This document shows, in pieces, positions 44,181-52,374 of a stretch of DNA of 64,000 nucleotides. Below the pieces are notes generated by a model that did not search any database, was not told the DNA's origin, and saw only the letters and a program-made list of their open reading frames with translations. The first letter of the stretch is position 1. Every line of letters starts with the position of its first letter. The stretch comes from Hamadaea flava (GTDB taxonomy: Bacteria; Actinomycetota; Actinomycetes; Mycobacteriales; Micromonosporaceae), in contig NZ_JAMZDZ010000001.1 in NCBI RefSeq assembly GCF_024172085.1, positions 5,456,001 through 5,520,000 of the forward strand, in the 5' to 3' direction. The position numbers were made by a program, and so were the translations under genes.

Positions 44181-45722
44181 ATGCGTCATCTCGGTTCGTT
44201 CCTGCTCGCCCTGATCCTCGCGCCGATCGTGTATCTGCTGACCGGCCTGGGACTCAGCGCTTTCGGGCAGGCGACCCAGCGCGGCGTGGACGCGCGACCG
44301 CTGGCCATCGTGCTGGCCCTGGCCACCCTGGTCGTCGGCGGCATCGTGTACGCCGTCCTCGTGATGGCCCGGCTGTCCCCGGTCGGCCCGGCGCTGGCTG
44401 GATTCTTCTTCCTGGGCATGCCGGCCTGGCCGCTGGTGGACCCGGTCAGCTACCAGCGGGTCCTCGACGACATCGGAGCCCGGTTCAACCTGCTCGGTGT
44501 GGAGATCCTCGGCATCGACGTGATCGGCAGCTCCGGGCTCGGCGTACTGCTGGCCGTCCCATTGCTCGCGACGTTGGCCAGCCCCCGGCGCTGGAGCCGT
44601 TACGACATCCGGCCCGCTGCGCAGGTGGCGTACCAGGCGTATCCGCCCCAGCAACCGCCGTCCGCGTACGCCCCGACCCGGTACGCCACGCAACCCGAGC
44701 CGGTGACCGAACAGATGCCGGACGTGTCCCCGCCGACGCTCCACTACCCCCGGTACGCCGCCCCAGTCGCGGTGCCACAGCCGCCCGTGGCTTCTCCGCC
44801 GCCCGTGGCTTCTCCGCAGTCGGTGATGCCGACACCGCCCGTTTTGCCGACGGCGTCCGCCGCCGCGACCGTCGTGATTCCGGCCGCCGCGGCTACTCAG
44901 CCCGTGCCCCCGGGCCCGGTGGCGCCACCCGCCGCACCGTCTGCTGCGCCCGCCGCCGCGACCGTCGTGATTCCGTCCGCCGCGGCTACTCAGCCCGTGC
45001 CCCCGGGCCCGGTGGCGCCACCCGCCGCACCGTCTGCTGCGCCCGCCGCCGCACCGTCCGCCCAGTCCGCTCAGTCCGCTCGGTCCACGCCGTCTGCCGT
45101 GCCCGTCGCACCCGCTGCGGCGATGCCTCCTGCGGCACCCGCCAGGCCCGACGCGCCATCCGTATCCGTCGCGCCAACACCTGCGATGCCTGCCGCCTCG
45201 ACACCTGTTGCGCCTGTCGTCGTGCCGCCGGTCCTGGCTACGCCGATGTCGCCCGCGCCCGCCGCGCCAGACGGGTTAGCTGCAGCCGCCGCTCCGACGG
45301 CCCCCGCTGCCGTTGCGCCGACGCCGGCCGCCGCAGCCGTTGCGCCGTCGGCTCAGCCCGCATCGACGCCCGCCGCGTCGCCGTCTGTGTCTGCTGGGCC
45401 GGTCGCGGCTACGCCCGCCGCGTCGCCGTCTGTGCCGCCTGCTCAGTCCGCGCCGACGTCTCCAACGCCGCCTGCCGTTGCGTTGACCACGCCGCCGGTG
45501 CCGACGCGGGATCGGGCCGCCGACCAGGAGATCTCGATTCCGCGCCTTGAGGAGGAGCTCACGGAGTCCGCGCCGACCCCGGAGCCTCCGAAGGCTGAAT
45601 CGCCCAAGGCTGAGTCGCCCAAATCGGCGACTCCGCAACCTGGGCTGCCGGAGGCTGAGTCGGCGAAGCCGGGCGAGGAGCCGACCGTGCTGATCGACCC
45701 GGACACGCTGAAGCCGCTCTGA
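44181..45722 (+). CDS. MRH-type membrane protein, paralogue 3 with long Pro/Ala tail
   Basis: 513 residues. The first about 140 residues start MRHLGSFLLALILAPIVY and have four hydrophobic segments with LSPVGPALAGFFFLG. The remaining about 370 are a Pro/Ala/Val/Ser-rich low-complexity tail; it holds two copies of a 31-residue unit (DNA period 93 bp, near 44859-45052) containing ATVVIPxAAATQPVPPGP. The tail ends in an acidic segment (EEPTVLIDPDTLKPL). RBS GGAGG is 11 bp upstream of ATG. The tail could span the wall. Function unknown. Confidence 0.75.
   Translation: MRHLGSFLLALILAPIVYLLTGLGLSAFGQATQRGVDARPLAIVLALATLVVGGIVYAVLVMARLSPVGPALAGFFFLGMPAWPLVDPVSYQRVLDDIGARFNLLGVEILGIDVIGSSGLGVLLAVPLLATLASPRRWSRYDIRPAAQVAYQAYPPQQPPSAYAPTRYATQPEPVTEQMPDVSPPTLHYPRYAAPVAVPQPPVASPPPVASPQSVMPTPPVLPTASAAATVVIPAAAATQPVPPGPVAPPAAPSAAPAAATVVIPSAAATQPVPPGPVAPPAAPSAAPAAAPSAQSAQSARSTPSAVPVAPAAAMPPAAPARPDAPSVSVAPTPAMPAASTPVAPVVVPPVLATPMSPAPAAPDGLAAAAAPTAPAAVAPTPAAAAVAPSAQPASTPAASPSVSAGPVAATPAASPSVPPAQSAPTSPTPPAVALTTPPVPTRDRAADQEISIPRLEEELTESAPTPEPPKAESPKAESPKSATPQPGLPEAESAKPGEEPTVLIDPDTLKPL
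44859..45052 (+). repeat. 93-bp direct tandem repeat within the paralogue 3 gene
   Basis: Two near-identical units, offset by 93 bp; the DNA around GCGACCGTCGTGATTCCG occurs at 44865 and 44958. They encode the repeated 31-residue unit of the tail. The frame is kept, so the repeat expands or shrinks the tail without disruption. Confidence 0.75.
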
Positions 45723-45730
45723 GGCGACTG

Positions 45731-45884
45731 CAAGATCGTCGGCAGCCGACGATTACCGCACGAATACACCCACGAACGTCGGCCACCGACGATCTTGGAC
45801 GTTGGAACGCCCACGAACGTCGGCCACCGACGATCTTGGACGTCGGGACACCCAAGAATGTCGGCCACCGATGATCTTGGGCGT
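45731..45884. repeat. Array of hairpin-forming intergenic repeats
   Basis: Three 34-bp units at 45769-45802, 45810-45843 (identical to the first) and 45851-45884 (diverged), with period 41 bp. Each contains CGTCGG-CCA-CCGACG, a 6-bp stem, followed by ATCTTGG. A fourth, inverted element, CAAGATCGTCGG, sits at 45731. The array fills the gap between paralogue 3 (stop 45722) and the TIGR03089-like gene (stop 46008). Confidence 0.8.
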
Positions 45885-46007
45885 GCAGCGGCGAGGCGCG
45901 GCGAGCGCGGGGTGACTGCCGGCGCGGCGAGGCGAGCGTGGGTGAGCGGAGCGGCGCGAAGCAAGGTAACGGGGCGAAGCCCGGCGGAGCTGCAAAAAAA
46001 ACATGAG

Positions 46008-46691
46008 CTAAGGCCGCGAAACGAGGACCGCTCGTTCCACCACCGCCCGCTTCTCCAAAGTGGATGACTCGGTGTGGGCGGACAGCACGAGGGTGCAGCC
46101 GGCGACGAGCGGGGCCACGAGCCAGTCGACCACGTCGGGGTGGTCGTCGATGGCCAGCAGCACGCGGGATCCGGCGGTGAGTCCCATTGCTGCGGCCCGG
46201 GTGGACGCGAATGAGACGAGTGAGTCGTGCGTGAATGTGCCGAGGGCGAGATCCGTGCCGGCCGGGCGTGGTCCGCTGTAGTGGTCGCCGTGGACACGCG
46301 CGGACGACACCCAGTCTTGTACGCCCGGGGCCAGGTCGCGTACGGGCAGGGCGAAGGGGTGCAGCCCGACGGCGAAGACGTCTGGCGCGTCGGCGGTCTC
46401 ACCTGGGCCGACGAAGGCGACGTCCAGTGGCGACTCGGCCGAGATGGAGAGTCCAGCCGTCCACACGCTCAGGTAGAGCGCCGCGGTCTGCCAGTGCGGG
46501 GGCAGCTCGATCGCCGCATTCGCCCCGGGGCCGAGGCCGCAGCCGTCGACCAGCAGGTTCGCGGTCTTGGACACCCAGTTGGCGAGGGTCGCACCGGAGA
46601 GTTCCGTCCGTTCGCCGGTGGCGTCGTCGTACCACGTGAGCAGGGGACGCGCCGGATCGGCGGAAACGGCTGCCAGGAAGGCGGAGGACAT
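46008..46691 (-). CDS. TIGR03089-like truncated AMP-binding protein
   Basis: 227 residues from ATG 46691 (GTG at 46700 is the alternative). The fold resembles the N-terminal part of an AMP-binding (acyl-CoA synthetase) protein: LLTWYDDATGERTELSGATLANWVSKTANLL and LVAPLVAGCTLVLSAH. The C-terminal catalytic portion with the SGTTG and GRSDD motifs is absent, which is normal for the actinobacterial TIGR03089 group. These are often found near cell-envelope sugar genes, as here. Its function is unknown. Confidence 0.8.
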   Translation of the reverse strand: MSSAFLAAVSADPARPLLTWYDDATGERTELSGATLANWVSKTANLLVDGCGLGPGANAAIELPPHWQTAALYLSVWTAGLSISAESPLDVAFVGPGETADAPDVFAVGLHPFALPVRDLAPGVQDWVSSARVHGDHYSGPRPAGTDLALGTFTHDSLVSFASTRAAAMGLTAGSRVLLAIDDHPDVVDWLVAPLVAGCTLVLSAHTESSTLEKRAVVERAVLVSRP

Positions 46692-46852
46692 CGTCGACAC
46701 ATGGTCACGCTAACTCACGCACTTCAGCCAGGTGTCGCGTCGCGGACCCGCAACCGTCGACGTGCGGGCGTAAGGTAGAGCCGACATCTGTGATGCGGCG
46801 CACAGCGATTGCCAACACAGCGATTTCATAGCGCCGCGGCGAAGGAGTGACA

Positions 46853-47971
46853 GTGGCCCGCGTGCTCGTCGACGCCACCAGCGTTCCAGCCGACCGGGGC
46901 GGGGTGGGGCGCTACCTGGACGGTCTGCTCGGCGCCCTGGTCGACACCGAGGGCATCAGCGTCGTCGCCCAGCGCACCGACGTGGAGCGATACCAGCGGA
47001 TGTTGCCGCTCGCCGACGTCGTCGGCGCGCCGGCGGCGGTCGCGCATCGCCCGGCCCGGCTGGCCTGGGAGCAGACCGGCCTCCCGCTGCTGGCTCAGCA
47101 GCTCGGCGCCGACGTCCTGCACTCACCGTTCTACACCTGCCCGTTGCGCGCGACCTGCCCGGTCACGGTGACGGTGCACGATGCGACCTTCTTCACCGAG
47201 CCGGAGCACTACGACGCCGCGAAGCGGACCTTCTTCCGCAGCGCGATCAAGACGTCGCTGCGCCGAGCGGCCCGGGTCATCGTGCCGAGCAAGGCCACCC
47301 GGGACGAGTTGATCCGGCTGCTCGACGCCGATCCCACCCGCATCGACGTGGCGTACCACGGGGTCGACCCGGAGGCGTTCCACGTGCCGTCGGAGTCCGA
47401 GAAGGCTCGCGTACGCGCCCGTCTGGGGCTCGGCGCGGGTGACTATCTCGCCTTCCTCGGCGCGAAGGAGCCGCGGAAGAACGTGCCGAACCTGATCCGC
47501 GGCTGGGTGCTGGCGGTGAAGGAGCTGCCGAACCCGCCCGCGTTGGTGATCGCCGGCGGTTCCGGGCACGACGACGAGATCGATCGGGCCGTTGCCGAGG
47601 TGCCGGCCCACCTGCGCCTGCTGCGTCCCGGCTATCTCCGGTACGCCGACCTCCCCGGTTTCCTGGGTGGGGCGGCGGTGGCGGCGTACCCGAGTCATGG
47701 TGAGGGCTTCGGCCTGCCCGTGCTGGAGGCGATGGCCTGCGGGACGCCGGTGCTGACCACGCCGCGGCTCTCCCTGCCCGAGGTCGGCGGCGACGCGGTG
47801 GCGTACACCGGTGAGGATCCGGATCGGATCGCCAAGGATCTGCTCGCGTTGCTGGAGGACCAAGCTCGCCGCGTTACCCTGGCGCAGGCCGGGCTCGCCC
47901 GGGCCAAGGAGTTCACCTGGGCGGCGAGCGCCGAGGCGCATCTGGCCGCTTGGTCCCGAGCTGCGAGATAG
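46853..47971 (+). CDS. GT4-family glycosyltransferase
   Basis: Retaining GT-B glycosyltransferase, probably using a nucleotide sugar. 372 residues. The N-terminal domain (about 1-190) includes DATFF and RVIVPSKATRDEL; the C-terminal domain includes FLGAKEPRKNVPNLI and the E-x7-E motif of the sugar donor site in GEGFGLPVLEAMACGTPVL. GTG at 46853 is preferred because AAGGAG is 5 bp upstream (GTG 46847 overlaps the RBS). It diverges from the TIGR03089-like gene and is followed by the mannose-1-phosphate guanylyltransferase gene. A mannosyl- or other envelope transferase role is inferred. Confidence 0.9.
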   Translation: MARVLVDATSVPADRGGVGRYLDGLLGALVDTEGISVVAQRTDVERYQRMLPLADVVGAPAAVAHRPARLAWEQTGLPLLAQQLGADVLHSPFYTCPLRATCPVTVTVHDATFFTEPEHYDAAKRTFFRSAIKTSLRRAARVIVPSKATRDELIRLLDADPTRIDVAYHGVDPEAFHVPSESEKARVRARLGLGAGDYLAFLGAKEPRKNVPNLIRGWVLAVKELPNPPALVIAGGSGHDDEIDRAVAEVPAHLRLLRPGYLRYADLPGFLGGAAVAAYPSHGEGFGLPVLEAMACGTPVLTTPRLSLPEVGGDAVAYTGEDPDRIAKDLLALLEDQARRVTLAQAGLARAKEFTWAASAEAHLAAWSRAAR

Positions 47972-48121
47972 GGCAAAACCGCGTAAATTGTGGGCCACGA
48001 CGCGAATGCCGTCTCGCGCCGAGCGCTGTGCAGCGGCCGCGAGCTGGTGAACGCGCCGGTGGGGGAGGCCGTTCGGCGCTGCCCACCGTGAGGCGAAGAT
48101 TACTGCCCTGGAGGGAGCCGC

Positions 48122-49264
48122 ATGGCGGATGGTCGAACCACGGAGAATGGCGCGATGTTGCATGCCGTCATCCCCGCCGGGGGCAGTGGAACTCGGTTGT
48201 GGCCCCTGTCGCGGGCGGCGAACCCCAAGTTCCTGCACCCGCTGACCGGGACGGCCGCGACGTTGTTGCAGGCCACCGTGTCGCGGCTCGCGCCGTTGTC
48301 GCCGCCCGCGGACACCCTGGTCGTCACCGGGGCCGCGCACGCCACATCGGTCGCCCGCCAGCTCCCGGACGTGCCCGAGGCCAACATCCTCGTGGAACCG
48401 TCGCCACGCGACTCGTGCGCGGCGATCGGGCTGGCCGCCGCGGTGATCCAGCTCCGCGCGCCCGGTGCAGTGATGGGTTCCTTCGCCGCCGACCATCTGG
48501 TACGCGATGAGGCGGTCTTCGTCGACGTCGTGCGGCAGGCAGTGGCCGGGGCTGAGCAGGGTCTGCTGATGACGGTCGGCATCCAGCCGACCCATCCCGA
48601 GACCGGCTACGGCTACCTGCACTGTGGCGAGGTCGTCTCCGGTTCGATCAGCCGAGTCGTCGAGTTCAAGGAGAAGCCCTCACAGGAAGTGGCCGAGGAG
48701 TACGTCGCCTCCGGCCGCTACTTCTGGAACGCGAGCATGTTCGTCTGGCGTACCGACGTGTTCCTGGCGGAGCTGAGCCGGCAGCAGCCGCAGCTGCACG
48801 CGGGCCTGACGAAGATCGCCGCCGCTTGGGACACCGACGACCGGGAGCGGGCGCTGCTCGAGATCTGGCCGGAGCTGCCGAAGATCTCGGTGGATTACGC
48901 GGTGATGGAGGGCGCGGCGGCGCAGGGCCTGGTCGGCACGGTGCCGGGCGACTTCGGCTGGCATGACGTCGGCGACTTCCACACCTTGTGCGAGGTGCTG
49001 CCGCCGGACGGGGACGGCAACGTGATCCTGGGTGAGCGCAGCGACGCCGACGACGACGTGACGGTCAAGGAAGGCGTGATCCTGCACGATGTGGCGGACA
49101 GCCTGATCATCCCGACCACTGGCCGGATCGTCGCCGCGCTCGGCGTACGCGACATGATCATCGTCGACACCCCGGACGCCGTCCTGGTGTGCCCCCGGGA
49201 TCGGGCGCAGGAGGTCAAGAAGCTGGTGGACTCCCTCAAGGAGCGTGGCTCCGAGGTGCTCTGA
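48122..49264 (+). CDS. Mannose-1-phosphate guanylyltransferase
   Basis: Makes GDP-mannose from mannose-1-phosphate and GTP. 380 residues with the nucleotidyltransferase signature GGSGTRLWPLSR (about residues 20-31), NPKFLH, the sugar site KEKP, and NASMFVWR. The C-terminal short extension lacks the isomerase domain of the ManC fusion. The GDP-mannose could feed the GT4 gene just upstream or cell-wall mannan pathways. In mycobacteria the equivalent gene (manB region) is also near whiB2 and fbiAB, as it is here. Confidence 0.9.
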   Translation: MADGRTTENGAMLHAVIPAGGSGTRLWPLSRAANPKFLHPLTGTAATLLQATVSRLAPLSPPADTLVVTGAAHATSVARQLPDVPEANILVEPSPRDSCAAIGLAAAVIQLRAPGAVMGSFAADHLVRDEAVFVDVVRQAVAGAEQGLLMTVGIQPTHPETGYGYLHCGEVVSGSISRVVEFKEKPSQEVAEEYVASGRYFWNASMFVWRTDVFLAELSRQQPQLHAGLTKIAAAWDTDDRERALLEIWPELPKISVDYAVMEGAAAQGLVGTVPGDFGWHDVGDFHTLCEVLPPDGDGNVILGERSDADDDVTVKEGVILHDVADSLIIPTTGRIVAALGVRDMIIVDTPDAVLVCPRDRAQEVKKLVDSLKERGSEVL

Positions 49265-49454
49265 CGCCAGCGTCGCGGGCAGGTTCACGAGCGAGCGGTG
49301 TTCCCCCGAATCACCGATCGCCCGTGTCCCCGCCGTCCCGACATCCTGCCGTAAGGGTTCCTGTCAGATCACCGTCTTTCAGTCCTGGCCGAAACACCCT
49401 GGTCGGGTGGGTGGGTAGAGTCTTTCTTCAACGCCCCCGTCCGGCTGGTGGAAG

Positions 49455-50420
49455 ATGCTGCGAATCCACTTCACCGGCGCCGACCTCGCGCGTACGCGGC
49501 TTGCCTCGGCGCCGGACCCGCTGTGGGAGCTCAGTCTGAGCATCCACTTGCTGCGATCGCGCCGTCCGGACCTTACTCTGGGTGATTGGCGACGAACTGT
49601 TGGTGATCGTCTGGTGATGGGTGGACAGGATCGAGCCGAAGTCGATCTGCTGCTCGAACTGAACCCACCGGTCGGCTACTTCCCCGACTTCCTCACCCCG
49701 GCCGAGGGCCGGACCGGGTTCTCCGCCGGCGTCGACGCCCTGCTCCGTACGTCCCGTCGGCTGGTCCGGCGCGACCTCGACCTGCTCGCCCGGCACGCCC
49801 GGCCGTCACCGGCGGCGACCGACCTGGTCGGAGCCGGTGGGATGAGCGGGCTGCGCCGGTCGCTCGTCCGCTATCGGGAGGTCGCCCTCGACCCCATCTG
49901 GTCCCGCGTACGCACAGCGGTCGAATCCGACCTCGTCCAGCGTCGCCGACTGTTGGCCCACGAGGGGGTCGACGGGCTCCTGGCCGGGCTGAGCGCGGGC
50001 GCCCGCTGGACCGGCGACGCGATCGAGATCGAGTCCTACCGGGGTGAGCGCGAGCTGCATCTGAACGGCCGCGGCCTGACGTTGGTCCCGTCGTTCTTCA
50101 AGGCGCCGGGTCGCCCGATCACCCTCGTCGACGAAGCCCTGCCGCCCGTGCTCGTCTACCCGATCGACCGGGCGGGCGGCGAGCTGGGCCGGCCGAAGGC
50201 GCTGAGCGAGCTGATCGGGCGTACGCGAGCCGCCGTGCTCGAGGCGATCGCGCACGGCTCGACGACCGGCGAGGTCGCCAAGAAGCTGGCCATCTCGCCC
50301 GCCTCGGCCAGCCAGCACCTCACCGTGCTGCGGGACTCCGGCCTGGTGATGAGCGTCCGGGAGGGCAACCGCGTCCGGCATCTGCCGACCGTGCTCGGCC
50401 GCAGCCTCCTCGAAGCCTGA
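49455..50420 (+). CDS. ArsR-type transcriptional regulator with DUF5937
   Basis: 321 residues. The C-terminal winged-helix domain (about 245-315) contains TTGEVAKKLAISPASASQHLTVLRDSGLV, an ArsR/MarR-like HTH. The N-terminal about 230 residues match the actinobacterial DUF5937-type sensory domain by layout. The ligand is unknown. It converges on the fbiB gene (115 bp apart, with an inverted repeat between). Confidence 0.8.
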   Translation: MLRIHFTGADLARTRLASAPDPLWELSLSIHLLRSRRPDLTLGDWRRTVGDRLVMGGQDRAEVDLLLELNPPVGYFPDFLTPAEGRTGFSAGVDALLRTSRRLVRRDLDLLARHARPSPAATDLVGAGGMSGLRRSLVRYREVALDPIWSRVRTAVESDLVQRRRLLAHEGVDGLLAGLSAGARWTGDAIEIESYRGERELHLNGRGLTLVPSFFKAPGRPITLVDEALPPVLVYPIDRAGGELGRPKALSELIGRTRAAVLEAIAHGSTTGEVAKKLAISPASASQHLTVLRDSGLVMSVREGNRVRHLPTVLGRSLLEA

Positions 50421-50457
50421 CGGACATTCCGCGTCGCCCTCCGCGCCCGTTTTGTCC

Positions 50458-50522
50458 GCGCTGGATCAGGGTTCCGGGTCGGATCCTGGACCAAGATTCG
50501 ACCGAGATCCGTGATCCAGCGC
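50458..50522. terminator. Imperfect hairpin between converging regulator and fbiB
   Basis: GCGCTGGATCA (50458-50468) pairs with TGATCCAGCGC (50512-50522), a perfect 11-bp stem, enclosing a second inner imperfect repeat (GGATCCTGGACC). It is between converging stops at 50420 and 50535. The outer word resembles the ends of the hairpin at 13755. Confidence 0.5.
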
Positions 50523-50534
50523 CGAAGGCGACCG

Positions 50535-51305
50535 TCAGGGGAGCGGGGTGGTGCGGCCGAGTTCGATCGCCTCGGCGGTGCCGAGCGAGAAGAGGTCGTT
50601 GGCCGCGTCCCGGACGAGCGTCGGCACCACCGGTGCGGCGTCCGCCGTAGTGGCGGTCAGGTAGCCCCGGATCACCGCCACCGGCACCTGGTCGATCTTG
50701 CCCTTGACCAGCTCGGCCGCGGCCGCCAGCTCGTCCACCACCGCCATCTGGGTGATGTGCAGCTGGTTGCCGTGCGGATCGGTCTCGCCCCGGTGGTCGC
50801 GCAGCGGCTCCAGCCCGGCCGAGCCGAGGGCGACGTCCGTGAGGCCGTTCCGCCACGGGCGGCCCATCGTGTCGGAGACGATCACGGCGACGTCGAGCCC
50901 GCGTTCGAGCAGGTCGGACCGCAGTGAGCGGGCGGACGCGTCCGGGTCCTTGGGTAGCAGCACCAACTGTGAGCGCTCCACATTGGAGGCATCGATACCG
51001 GCGCTGGCCATGACGAAGCCGTGGTGGGTCTGCACGATCCGGGTATGCCCACGGGTGGCGACGACCCGCGCCGTCTGCGATTGCAGCGCCGCCTCCCGGG
51101 CGGCTTCCCGGTCGGGCCCCTCGGTCGGGACGGGGACGAGCGCACCCTCGGCCTTCGACACGATCTTGCTCGTGACCACCAGCACGTCGTTGTCCTGCAA
51201 CCAGGGCGCGGCCCGCATGATCAGCGCGGCGAGGTCGTCACCGGGGCGTACCTCGGGAATGCCGCGAATCGGGAGAACGGCGTAACCGCCGTCGGGGAGG
51301 GTCAC
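50535..51305 (-). CDS. fbiB: F420-0:gamma-glutamyl ligase, single-domain FbiB
   Basis: Adds L-glutamate to F420-0. 256 residues from GTG 51305, which overlaps the fbiA stop (GTGA). PIRGIPEVRPGDDLAALI, VLVVTSKIVSKAEGAL, SNVERSQLVLLPKDPD and VAVIVSDTMGRPWRNG are CofE-family elements. Mycobacterial FbiB is about 448 residues with a C-terminal FMN-binding nitroreductase-like domain that reduces dehydro-F420-0. That half is missing here, and no separate copy lies in the window. The reductase must be elsewhere, or the substrate differs. Confidence 0.85.
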   Translation of the reverse strand: MTLPDGGYAVLPIRGIPEVRPGDDLAALIMRAAPWLQDNDVLVVTSKIVSKAEGALVPVPTEGPDREAAREAALQSQTARVVATRGHTRIVQTHHGFVMASAGIDASNVERSQLVLLPKDPDASARSLRSDLLERGLDVAVIVSDTMGRPWRNGLTDVALGSAGLEPLRDHRGETDPHGNQLHITQMAVVDELAAAAELVKGKIDQVPVAVIRGYLTATTADAAPVVPTLVRDAANDLFSLGTAEAIELGRTTPLP

Positions 51306-52312
51306 GCGACACCTCCGGCGGTCAGGGCGGCGCGGACCATGGCGGCGGTGGCGTCCTCGTCGGTCATCCATAGCGGAGCCGATCGGACCGTCACGCCGGG
51401 GACGACGATCCCGGCGTCGCTGGTGTCGACCAGCCAGGCGTCGAGGATGCCGCCCGAACCCCGGGCGCCGTACGCCCCGCCCACGGCCTGGGCCGTGCAG
51501 TCGACCCCGATCGCGGCGAGGCACTTGTCGGCCATGCCCCGGACGGGCGCCCCGGCGATGATGGGGGACACCCCGACCACCGGACCCCGGGCGGCCAGCA
51601 GCGCCGCGCGTACGCCGGGGATGGCGAGCACCGGTGCGACGGAGACCACCGGGTTGGACGGCGCTATCAGGACGACGTCGGCGTCGGTCAGCGCGTCGAC
51701 CACGCCGGGCGCGGGCGCGGCCTGCTCGGAACCCACGAAGACGAACTTCTTCGCCGGGATGCCGGCCCGATAGCGGACCCACCACTCCTGGAAATGCATG
51801 GCGTACTCGCCGCCCTCCAGCGCGGCGGTGGCCGTCCCCGAGGTCACCAGCCCCTGGTCGGCGGCGTCGGCGGCGGAGATCACGACATGCGTCTCGACCT
51901 TGTCGTCGGTCGCCGGGATCATCCGAACGCCGGGCTGCCAGCGCCGGTTGAGCGCCTCGGTGACCTGGGACAACGGGTAGCCCGCCGTGAGCATGACGCT
52001 CCGGGTCAGGTGGGTGGCGATGTCCCGGTCGCCGAGCCCGAACCACTCCGGGCCCAGCCCGTACGCGGCCAGCTCCTCCTTGACCGTCCAGGTCTCCTTC
52101 GCCCGGCCCCAGCCGCGTTCGGCGTCGTTGCCGCCGCCCAGGGTGTACATCACCGAGTCGAGGTCGGGGCAGATCCGCAGGCCGTGCAGGGTCACATCGT
52201 CGCCGACGTTGACGATCGCGGTCACCTCGCCGCCGATCGTCCGGGCGTACGCCCGGACGCCCTGAAGGAAACGAGCTCCGCCGATGCCACCGGCGATCAC
52301 CGTCATGCGCAT
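51302..52312 (-). CDS. fbiA: 2-phospho-L-lactate transferase / F420-0 synthase FbiA
   Basis: Transfers the phospholactyl-type (or phosphoenolpyruvyl-type) group from the guanylated intermediate to Fo, making dehydro-F420-0 or F420-0. 336 residues from ATG 52312 (homologues start with MTVIAGGIGGARFLQGV). The N-terminal GGIGGARF, VNVGDD, CPDLDSVMYTLGG and GDRD motifs are typical, as is the C-terminal SPIIAGAPVRGMADKCL. It is coupled to fbiB and diverges from fbiC across 62 bp. Confidence 0.93.
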   Translation of the reverse strand: MRMTVIAGGIGGARFLQGVRAYARTIGGEVTAIVNVGDDVTLHGLRICPDLDSVMYTLGGGNDAERGWGRAKETWTVKEELAAYGLGPEWFGLGDRDIATHLTRSVMLTAGYPLSQVTEALNRRWQPGVRMIPATDDKVETHVVISAADAADQGLVTSGTATAALEGGEYAMHFQEWWVRYRAGIPAKKFVFVGSEQAAPAPGVVDALTDADVVLIAPSNPVVSVAPVLAIPGVRAALLAARGPVVGVSPIIAGAPVRGMADKCLAAIGVDCTAQAVGGAYGARGSGGILDAWLVDTSDAGIVVPGVTVRSAPLWMTDEDATAAMVRAALTAGGVA

Positions 52313-52374
52313 GGTGCCATCCTCTCTCACGTCACCGAATCGGTCGGCCGGGCCTGCACCGGTAGGGGTGCCGA

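Noticed and set aside
45769-45884. CRISPR-like array of 34-bp units
   Set aside because: Only three units, spacing 7 bp, no spacers of constant length and no cas genes in the window.
45443-46402. Minus-strand frames encoding repeated GGRRSW-like peptide
   Set aside because: The repetition comes from the hairpin array at 45731-45884 and the frame also crosses two other genes, so a coding role is unlikely.
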